NCBI GenBank assembly: GCA_017303795.1
Contig: JAFLBR010000005.1
Coordinates: 1 to 64,000 of the forward strand
DNA from: Cytophagales bacterium
GTDB lineage: Bacteria; Bacteroidota; Bacteroidia; Cytophagales; Cyclobacteriaceae
Length of the DNA stretch: 64,000 nt
Reading direction: 5' to 3'
Under the pieces are notes generated by a model, which worked only from the letters and a program-made list of their open reading frames with translations, made no database searches and had not been told where the DNA came from. Shown here one piece after another: positions 58,404 to 64,000 of the stretch. Made by a program: the position numbers and the translations under genes. Each line of letters begins with the position of its first letter. Positions within the stretch are counted from its first letter, which is position 1.

Positions 58404-59271
58404 CTTTATATTCAAGAAAATTGCAAAGGTCTATTAATCCACTGAGTCGGAATGTTGGGCGATTGATTTGTCTTAAGAAAAGTGCTTTTCGAATTTCATT
58501 TGAAACAATACTGAACTTCGGCTTCAAGTTTGGTTCTGCTAAATGGAGATCATTGAACCTAAGAAGACCAGAATAGATTGTTGTCGAATGTTCAACTTCA
58601 AACATTGCTTTAATTTCGCTTGATCCTCGTTGAATCCAAATAACATCAACCTCAGTGACAACATTTGAAATCGAATTATATCTTTCAGGTAAAGAAACTT
58701 TTGGCAAGTACTTCGGACCGAAAGTCCAATCTAGTTTAATTCTGTCGTTTTGTGGAATCCAAATGTCATAGCCTTTTGTTGCACCAATTGATCCAATAAT
58801 TGTTTGAATTTGTGAATGAGAAAAATCTGGAATGTTAGTCAGTTTACTTTTGTCGATCGCTTGATGCAAAATATCCCATCCATAAAATCCTTCAACATTA
58901 AAACGGCCAGCTCCAGGGAGATATAATTCCGTTTCATCTCCAAGAAATATTGAAGCTTTTATTTGTCCATCTGATGCTGCTTCAATGTTGTTTAATATTT
59001 CTTCGTAGTCTGAGAATGGTAAGAACAATGGTTCTTTCTGATTATCCCATAAAAAACAGATTATCGAGTTTGTTCCTTCTAGCATCTTCAAATCATCTTT
59101 ACGTAATCCGTAAAATGTTTGATTTCTACCATGCACTTTTGAATAGCGAGTGTATATTCTTAGTTGCCCATCACCGATATCAAATAAAGATAAACTACCA
59201 GGAAGTTTTTTATACTTACCAAAAAGTGACTCAAGTTCTTTTAGAAAATCACCTTTGTAAATATTAGGCAT
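58369..59271 (-). CDS. putative PD-(D/E)XK-like restriction endonuclease
   Basis: The 300-aa product is not assigned with certainty. In the C-terminal third the pattern EVDVIWIQRG ... MFEVEHSTTIYSGLLRF gives an Asp strand followed by a Glu-Val-Glu strand, as in PD-(D/E)XK-like nucleases found next to DNA methyltransferases. The start lies 9 bp after the methyltransferase stop. The 3' end reads QINRPTFRLSGLIDLCNFL before overlapping the helicase remnant. It is probably the restriction partner of the methyltransferase. A non-nuclease specificity protein remains possible. Confidence 0.55.
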   Translation of the reverse strand: MPNIYKGDFLKELESLFGKYKKLPGSLSLFDIGDGQLRIYTRYSKVHGRNQTFYGLRKDDLKMLEGTNSIICFLWDNQKEPLFLPFSDYEEILNNIEAASDGQIKASIFLGDETELYLPGAGRFNVEGFYGWDILHQAIDKSKLTNIPDFSHSQIQTIIGSIGATKGYDIWIPQNDRIKLDWTFGPKYLPKVSLPERYNSISNVVTEVDVIWIQRGSSEIKAMFEVEHSTTIYSGLLRFNDLHLAEPNLKPKFSIVSNEIRKALFLRQINRPTFRLSGLIDLCNFLEYKDVYAWFKRMVK

Positions 59272-59280
59272 AACTTATTC

Positions 59281-60180
59281 TTAGGCTGCTAGCGTTAGGG
59301 ATTGAAGCGGAAAGCCCGAAGTGTGTTGGAGTTTGCGCGATGACGGACTTGTAGCGGAAAGCCCGACCCGCAGGGGAACGCCCATAAAATCCTTTACTCT
59401 TTGAACGCCTATGTCCTTATATTTTTTCATTTTCTCAATACCTACAACATTCCTATTGTTTTTTAAACTTGCTAGCACTGTGGAACCAACTCCTGCAAAC
59501 GGATCTAATACCCAATCCTTTTCATTTGTTAATGCTAGCTCACATCTTTCAACTAGTTCGATTGGATATTGACAGGGATGATCAGCTTTTTCAACGTGAT
59601 TTGCTTTGACATTTGGTATGTTCCAAATTTCATTTTCCCAATCATTTAAAACTATTTCCCAAATGTCTGAAGGATTCTTTCCATTTGGATTGCTTGAATA
59701 CTGCCCCTTCTTTGGGCCTTTGAAATATTTTTTTTCAGGGTACTTTGATGGAACTCGAACAGGGTCTAGATTAAATGTGTATTTGTCCGACTTAGTGAAC
59801 CACATTATTGTCTCATATCTTCCAAAAAATCTCTTTGACGAATGAAGTCCGTGCCCAAATTGCCAGATTATTCGATTTCGGAGTTTAAGTTTATTGTCTT
59901 TGAAGATTTTATAGTAAAAGATGTCAAGTGGAAATACTTCTCCTTTGTCAATATAATTACCCACTTGCCAACATATACTTCCTGCTGGATGAAGTACTCT
60001 TACAAGCTCTTTAATTATCTCGTTCTGAACCTCCAAATAGTCTTCAATAGATTCCTTGATCTCATACTCTTTTCCAACATTATAGGGAGGAGAGGTCATA
60101 ATTAGTTTGAATTTTCCAGATTCAAATTCCTTTAGTTTTTTAAGCGAGTCGCCCAGCAAGTACTTGTATTCAGTCGTCAT
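59281..60180 (-). CDS. DNA methyltransferase (N4-cytosine/N6-adenine, beta type)
   Basis: The 299-aa product has motif IV MTSPPYNVG near residue 30, then a central recognition part, then motif I DPFAGVGSTVLAS near residue 235 (order IV before I, beta class), and the dimer segment VVGIEKMKKYKDI. SPPY favours N4-cytosine or N6-adenine methylation. The last 33 residues (from GVPLRVG to the stop) come from a GC-rich dispersed repeat at 59284-59382 and are foreign to the family. First gene of the restriction-like operon. The recognition sequence is not predictable. Confidence 0.88.
   Translation of the reverse strand: MTTEYKYLLGDSLKKLKEFESGKFKLIMTSPPYNVGKEYEIKESIEDYLEVQNEIIKELVRVLHPAGSICWQVGNYIDKGEVFPLDIFYYKIFKDNKLKLRNRIIWQFGHGLHSSKRFFGRYETIMWFTKSDKYTFNLDPVRVPSKYPEKKYFKGPKKGQYSSNPNGKNPSDIWEIVLNDWENEIWNIPNVKANHVEKADHPCQYPIELVERCELALTNEKDWVLDPFAGVGSTVLASLKNNRNVVGIEKMKKYKDIGVQRVKDFMGVPLRVGLSATSPSSRKLQHTSGFPLQSLTLAA
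59284..59382. repeat. dispersed GC-rich repeat forming the methyltransferase tail
   Basis: Two copies of AGCGGAAAGCCCGA (59306-59319 and 59353-59366), spaced 47 bp start to start, with GCTAGCGTTAGGGATTG to the left and CCCGCAGGGGAACGCCC to the right. The element resembles intergenic repeats of Bacteroidota and here replaces the original end of the methyltransferase gene. Confidence 0.65.
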
Positions 60181-60362
60181 TTAAAAAATAGTGAGATCGA
60201 TCAAATTTAGTCAAAAAACCTTTTGGGGTTGGGGATTTGGCCCTGCCATAGCTTTGGTGTCGCGATAGGATTGTGTGGGTAGCACGAAAGATAAGGAGCG
60301 ATTGGCTAGCGGCCACTACTGGCACATTTTCCGTTACAGCCACTGCGATGTGTAAAACAAAA

Positions 60363-60389
60363 ATGCCCCGAAGAAAATCTTCGAGGCAT
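60363..60389 (-). terminator. terminator of the disrupted tRNA gene
   Basis: Arms 60363-60374 and 60378-60389 pair with one mismatch; the minus-strand copy ends in CATTTTTG. It follows the tRNA 3' end at 60397-60419 on the same strand. Confidence 0.8.
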
Positions 60390-60396
60390 TTTCTTG

Positions 60397-60419
60397 TGGC
60401 CCCGCTGGGATTCGAACCA
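60397..60419 (-). other. tRNA 3' end fragment, attachment site of the conjugative element
   Basis: On the minus strand the bases read TGGTTCGAATCCCAGCGGGG then CCA: a T-loop (TTCGAAT), T-stem 3' half and acceptor 3' half of a tRNA. The D and anticodon parts are absent, and the T-stem 5' half no longer pairs fully. That is the displaced tRNA end left after integration of an element by a tyrosine recombinase. The element extends to the right; the rebuilt tRNA should be at its other end. Confidence 0.75.
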
Positions 60420-60613
60420 TTAATATAACCTGTTTAATTTCAAGTAGTTACAACAAGCAAAATCCATTGGTCACCACGTTGGTCACTCAATTCAATTTGA
60501 TTCTAACTTTTACTCGCACAAAGAACGATTTCTTGTATTAAAGATATGGAATTGAGAGCGGATGATGAAGGAAAATCGACCAAATCAATTCACCGAAAAT
60601 GAAAAAAGGCTGA

Positions 60614-61081
60614 CTACATCAGCCCTTCATCTGACAAGGAGGTGTAACCTTCCGTTGTGACGATAATGTGGTCGAGTACTTGAATCTCCAACAGCTTTCC
60701 GCCTTCTCGTACTTTCCTGCTTAAATCTATATCTGCCTGGCTTGGTTGTCTGTTGCCGGAGGGATGGTTATGTGCCAATATCAGGCTGCAAGCGTTTGCT
60801 TTAAGTGCTGAGGCAAAGATTATTTTAGGATCGGCTACAGTGCCTGTCATACCGCCAGTTGAGATGGCTACAATACCCAGAACGCGATTAGCACGATTGA
60901 TAAGCAAAACCTTGAACTGTTCCACAAATTCAATTTTATCATCATCCCAGGTTTGCAACAAGATGTTGTAGGCATCCCTTGATGAATTAATCTTTGGTCG
61001 TTCAGAAGGTTTCACCATTGTCTTGTACGACAATTGAATCTCTGCAACCTGAACATGATTTTTTTCTTGATTGGTTTCCAT
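60614..61081 (-). CDS. RadC-like JAB domain protein, mobile-element type
   Basis: The 155-aa product is the C-terminal RadC domain (DUF2466) with the JAMM metal motif AHNHPSGNRQPSQADIDL and the preceding ISTGGMTGTVADPKIIFASAL. It lacks the N-terminal helix-hairpin-helix part of full RadC. This short form is common at the ends of Bacteroidota conjugative elements; function uncertain, perhaps anti-defence or recombination. It is the gene nearest the attachment site. Confidence 0.9.
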   Translation of the reverse strand: METNQEKNHVQVAEIQLSYKTMVKPSERPKINSSRDAYNILLQTWDDDKIEFVEQFKVLLINRANRVLGIVAISTGGMTGTVADPKIIFASALKANACSLILAHNHPSGNRQPSQADIDLSRKVREGGKLLEIQVLDHIIVTTEGYTSLSDEGLM

Positions 61082-61411
61082 AAGCTTGTTGATTTAATTA
61101 TGGCACCATCAATGGGTTCGGAAGGAATTAGCGCAAGGAGGAACGGAATAAATGAAAGCAAGTGCGAGGGCACGTGTTTATGCCGTAGTTCCTTGCCAGC
61201 GTATTCAGGCCGAACCCTACCTTGTGTCAGAATTAAATGAGACATGATCCATCTTCATTGAAGATTCGCTTGTAGCCTTAGAAGAACATTTTCATTGTTT
61301 TCAGATATAGTTGCAAGAACTTAAATGAACCTTACTTCAACATAGATGGATTGAAGCGCCTCAGATTGATAAGTGATTTCAGTAACACATCGAACGCTCA
61401 CACCATTGCTT

Positions 61412-61539
61412 CCCATAAGCCGCCAACGAGCACGGGCGGGAGTCGGGTCAAGGGTGCCGAGCCATAAAAATCAAAAATACATCGGCACTCGTCTTGCCCT
61501 TGAGGCGACTTCCGCCCGGGACTCACCTTTGCTTATGGG
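61412..61539. repeat. long interrupted inverted repeat 1
   Basis: CCCATAAGC (61412-61420) pairs with 61531-61539. Inside, GGGCGG pairs with CCGCCC, AGTCG with CGACT, and CAAGGGTGCCG loosely with CGGCACTCGTCTTG, around an AT-rich centre (61462-61480). The whole can fold into one long imperfect stem. Confidence 0.65.
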
Positions 61540-61631
61540 GAGAAATGTGTCCAGAAAATTTGGGCTGGTGAAAGGAAGGAGGCTGAACGGAGCGTAATGG
61601 AGTAACGTGAGGTGTGAGGGCGAACAAAAAA

Positions 61632-61680
61632 TGTTTGAGGTCAGATGCGTTGGAGGCGCGTGGGCTCCTGACCCAAACAT
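61632..61680. repeat. inverted repeat 2
   Basis: TGTTTGAGGTCAG pairs with CTGACCCAAACA with one bulged base, around a 23-nt loop. Confidence 0.65.
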
Positions 61681-61784
61681 TTGTGCTCGCTGCGGGGAAA
61701 CGAACGTAACGTAATGAAGTGAAGTGATGCCGACTGAGTGAACCGGCCCTCGATGAGTTTTATTTCTCCTTTATGTGATCTAAA

Positions 61785-61843
61785 GCGCACTCTTTGGCTG
61801 GCTTCGGAAATGGGTAGAAGGTGCGGCCAGCCAAAGTGTGCGC
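61785..61843. repeat. inverted repeat 3, 18-bp stem
   Basis: GCGCACTCTTTGGCTGGC (61785-61802) pairs with 61826-61843 at 17 of 18 positions around a 23-nt loop. No T-run follows. Confidence 0.75.
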
Positions 61844-61872
61844 GTCATATCTAATGGGTTAAACGTGGGTGT

Positions 61873-61900
61873 AAAAAAGGGCCTTACTCAGACCCTCTTT
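61873..61900 (-). terminator. candidate terminator after the DUF3945-like gene
   Basis: On the minus strand AGGG and CCCT form a short stem with neighbouring pairs, followed by TTTTTT. Weak stem, good T-run. Confidence 0.45.
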
Positions 61901-61906
61901 ATTTTT

Positions 61907-62707
61907 CTAAACGCCCACTCCTCTTTTTTTCTTTTTCGTTTGTCGGGGAGAGTCGTCATCATCATCTGCCTTAACGGTTTCCTTTTTTTCTTTCGACTTT
62001 TCCTGACCAGTTTCTTTACCTTCCTTTTCGTTTTTTTGGAACTGCTTCTTCAGGTTTTGGTCATACACATCGAGGCTTTTGAATTTTGGATTCGCCTCAA
62101 TGTGCATTTTTTGTTCCTGTCCGTCTTTGATCATCCTTACCTGTGTGGTATTACCTTTCTCCAATGACCGGACCATACGCTCTTTCGCCTCGTCATTGCC
62201 CATCTCCTTGATCTGAAACTTGGCCAATGCTTTTTCCAAATCAAAGCCATAACCTTGATGGTATTGGTCAACCTTGAAGTTGTTGTTCTTGTCTTTCTCA
62301 CCCTCCAAATCAAGCTTCACCCACGCATTGAACGGTTGACCTTCTTTTGTGGTGAGGTCTTTGTTCACACTCCTGCCAGACAAAAGGTTATATGCTTCCT
62401 TTGCCGTGATGCCTTTGTTTTTGGTGATATAAAATGTTTGCGTTTTGTCTTTGGTCGGGTCTTCCTCGTTTTTGAGGGTTGCGTGGTAACGGTTCAAGAA
62501 GTACATGTCACCCTGATCACCCTTTCTAAAGTCGAGGGTGTATTCCACTTTCTCTGTTTTGTCCCCGCGTTTGAATTCATTCTCCGTAGCGAGTTTGAAA
62601 TCTGCCGGTTGCTTTTCAATGTTCGCCTTCAGATCACTTTCCAGCTTTTCTCCAAAGCCTAGGTACTTGAGGCCGTCTTTCAGGAAATCAAAATTTTTGA
62701 TGTTCAT
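61907..62707 (-). CDS. DUF3945-like conjugative element protein
   Basis: The 266-aa product resembles the DUF3945/DUF4099 proteins of Bacteroidota conjugative transposons and plasmids: YFLNRYHATLKNE, QTFYITKNKGITAKEAYNLLSGR, GQPFNAWVKLDLE and HIEANPKFKSLDVYDQN. The last 50 residues are almost all Lys, Glu and Asp. Function in the family is not established. It lies 46 bp downstream of traN on the same strand. Confidence 0.75.
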   Translation of the reverse strand: MNIKNFDFLKDGLKYLGFGEKLESDLKANIEKQPADFKLATENEFKRGDKTEKVEYTLDFRKGDQGDMYFLNRYHATLKNEEDPTKDKTQTFYITKNKGITAKEAYNLLSGRSVNKDLTTKEGQPFNAWVKLDLEGEKDKNNNFKVDQYHQGYGFDLEKALAKFQIKEMGNDEAKERMVRSLEKGNTTQVRMIKDGQEQKMHIEANPKFKSLDVYDQNLKKQFQKNEKEGKETGQEKSKEKKETVKADDDDDSPRQTKKKKRGVGV

Positions 62708-62753
62708 ACGATTTGTTATTTAAACGTTTACGAATAATTGATTTATAAATACA

Positions 62754-63566
62754 TCAAGGCAGTGCACGTGCCTTGACGAGTGTTCTATTTTTGATCGGAA
62801 GAAAAAGATGTCGCCCGCCATTGTGTTCAAACATTTCGATGACGAGGTGCTTGGCCTCTGGTATAGTGAATTTGTCCAATGCAAAAACCCATTCCGTGAT
62901 AGACTTACCCTTTATTTCTTCCGGCTCTAGGTTGATGAAGAAAGGTTTGATTTCTACTTCCTGCGAGGCCGTGCGTTTGATGCGCCTGTTGTCGCGGATG
63001 TAGAACCGGAGAAATTCGATGGTGTAGTTGATGTTGGAAGTATTCTTTCCGGTGACATGAAAGAAGATGGTGTTATTTCTTATGAAAATCCCTTTCAGCC
63101 CCAAAACAACTTTATACTGTCCTGTTCTTTTAAAGTGAAATTGTATGCGGTTATCTAAAATATGGTTGGCATGTTTTTGAAAATCACTTTCCGTCATTTC
63201 ATTTTCAAACAGAATGGGTGGGTTATTCGATGCTCGCGCAGAATCAAGGCTAATGTTCAGTACAGCCGGTTCATCTGCATAGTTCACGGTAAATTGATGT
63301 AGTATTCCATCGGCAGTAATAATTGTCAGGCTCGTTTCGGGGAAGTGCATGCGCCCGGCTTTTAGTTGTAGCACGTTGCCCATGCCTTTGGCTTTTTGCG
63401 CCAATACGTCCTGACTTCCACGATCTACACTTTTAATAACCGTTGAAAAGATTAAACTGGATGTTTTGTTGAAGGTGATCTCCAGCGGATAGGTGCGTAT
63501 GTTGTCCTGCGCGTGGATGGTCGTGGACGCTAATAGGCTAAAGAGCAGTATGAGATATGTTTTCAT
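62754..63566 (-). CDS. traN: conjugative transposon protein TraN (DUF4138)
   Basis: The 270-aa product has a signal peptide (MKTYLILLFSLLASTTIHAQ), the family opening LEITFNKTSSLIFSTVIKSVDRGS, and the C-terminal NNTIFFHVTGKNTSNINY and IEMFEHNGGRHLFLPI. TraN is a VirB9-like outer component of the Bacteroidota type IV secretion channel. It follows traM by 32 bp, the usual order traM-traN. The expected traO is not next to it. Confidence 0.9.
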   Translation of the reverse strand: MKTYLILLFSLLASTTIHAQDNIRTYPLEITFNKTSSLIFSTVIKSVDRGSQDVLAQKAKGMGNVLQLKAGRMHFPETSLTIITADGILHQFTVNYADEPAVLNISLDSARASNNPPILFENEMTESDFQKHANHILDNRIQFHFKRTGQYKVVLGLKGIFIRNNTIFFHVTGKNTSNINYTIEFLRFYIRDNRRIKRTASQEVEIKPFFINLEPEEIKGKSITEWVFALDKFTIPEAKHLVIEMFEHNGGRHLFLPIKNRTLVKARALP

Positions 63567-63598
63567 AAATATTGTTGTTTGTTGTGTGTTCGATGATG

Positions 63599-64000
63599 TT
63601 ACGATTGCACTTTGGTATCTTTAAGCAATACCTGATAGCCTGCCTTGACCGTTACTTTGATCAGTTTTGCCTTTTTACTGAAGAGACCTTTAGCTGCTTC
63701 CACTCCGGCACCAGCTGCTTGTGCTGCCAATGTCTGATCCATACTCATGAATTGCATGTTTTGCAACACTTGTTCCGATGATTGCTTGGCTGCATCGCGT
63801 TCAATGGCTCCGGGTATGTAAAGTCCTTCCATACCGTCCAGGTCATAGACAGACATGGCTACTGGAAAAAGTGAATTCCCTGAACGTATAGAGTTTATTG
63901 AAACGGTCAGGCGCTCTTCGTTGATGGCTGCTGTCCCATAGATAAAATGATCCTTTGGTATCAGTTGACCGTTTATGAATATGTCATTGGTGAGGCGAAG
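63599..64000 (-). CDS. traM: conjugative transposon protein TraM, C-terminal part
   Basis: The frame is open to the right edge and encodes the last 133 residues. Translating past the internal Met at 63856 up to 64000 gives NDIFINGQLIPKDHFIYG and then VYDLDGMEGLYIPG, the conserved end of TraM. TraM is a VirB10-like inner-membrane component of the transfer channel. The gene starts outside the window. Confidence 0.88.
   Translation of the reverse strand, partial: LRLTNDIFINGQLIPKDHFIYGTAAINEERLTVSINSIRSGNSLFPVAMSVYDLDGMEGLYIPGAIERDAAKQSSEQVLQNMQFMSMDQTLAAQAAGAGVEAAKGLFSKKAKLIKVTVKAGYQVLLKDTKVQS

Larger units (their letters stand above)
60181..60613. other. 433-bp gap at the junction of chromosome and conjugative element
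   Basis: It holds no gene. From left to right there are AT-rich methyltransferase upstream DNA, a GC-richer stretch with unrecognised structure (60220-60355), a tRNA-type terminator, a tRNA 3' fragment, and the left end of the element, in which two TGGTCAC words lie 12 bp apart (60467-60485). Confidence 0.7.
61082..61906. other. 825-bp noncoding part of the conjugative element with three long inverted repeats
   Basis: No frame here looks coding. The GC-rich stretch 61380-61860 contains three separate inverted repeats (61412-61539, 61632-61680, 61785-61843) and sequences such as GGGGAAACGAACGTAACG. It may include control RNAs or the transfer origin. A weak terminator (61873-61900) ends the DUF3945-like gene. 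Confidence 0.6.

Noticed and set aside
60397..60419. Complete tRNA gene
   Set aside because: Only the T-loop and acceptor 3' half are present; no D-arm or anticodon arm can be found on the 5' side.
61012..61245. 77-codon frame overlapping the RadC start
   Set aside because: Overlaps radC in another frame and extends into noncoding repeats; composition is not protein-like.
61373..61597. Plus-strand frame over inverted repeat 1
   Set aside because: Ser/Arg-rich translation of a palindromic noncoding region; no homology pattern.

Overview
The window comes from a Bacteroidota chromosome, most likely a Cytophagales-type organism. This rests on PadR-linked FtsX-like permeases with an N-terminal prefix domain, two GH97 glycosidases, DUF6090 and DUF4272 proteins, LytS/LytTR signalling, Tra-type (TraM, TraN, DUF3945-like) conjugation genes, TAnnTTTG promoter boxes and common TTG/GTG starts. 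Genus cannot be decided from the sequence alone.

Layout. 0.1-9.9 kb: small stress and redox proteins (flavin-binding split-barrel protein, hydrolase, MsrB), a CHASE2-like membrane protein, and a PadR regulator with two tandem ABC-type permeases, one frameshifted. 10-15.9 kb: a secreted GH97 glycosidase, an orphan membrane protein, two VOC proteins and two AraC-type regulators, one fused to a helix-hairpin-helix domain. 16-22.7 kb: a secreted M28 peptidase, a DUF4272 protein, a repeat-filled gap, a third permease and an Ada-like repair protein split by a palindromic repeat. 22.9-29.5 kb: a GMC oxidoreductase with its small subunit, lipoproteins, a transglycosylase, a frameshifted thioesterase and a secreted TIM-barrel protein.

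29.6-46 kb holds the branched-chain amino acid genes, all on the minus strand: leader peptide, ilvE, ilvD, ilvB, ilvN, ilvC, a methyltransferase and ilvA. Then come a toxin-antitoxin pair, a HAD phosphatase and a second GH97, followed by leuC, leuD, leuB and leuA. A leader peptide rich in Ile, Val and Leu followed by a strong terminator in front of ilvE indicates control by attenuation. Almost every spacer in this cluster is built of degenerate 7-bp tandem repeats.

46-60 kb: an AlaA-like aminotransferase, a mutagenesis cassette (Y-family polymerase plus DnaE2-like polymerase), then a LytS/LytTR two-component pair flanked by two paralogous secreted repeat proteins. A second, 94% identical copy of the last 140 bp of the dnaE-like gene closes this island. 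It is followed by a decayed restriction-modification-like cassette: DNA methyltransferase, nuclease-like protein, truncated SNF2 helicase and a frameshifted DUF3883-like protein. 60.4-64 kb: the end of an integrative conjugative element, marked by a displaced tRNA 3' end, then RadC, a DUF3945-like protein, TraN and a partial TraM.

Five apparent single-base insertions break four otherwise well-conserved genes. They may be real lesions or, because all have the same sign and most lie in short homopolymers, sequencing artefacts.
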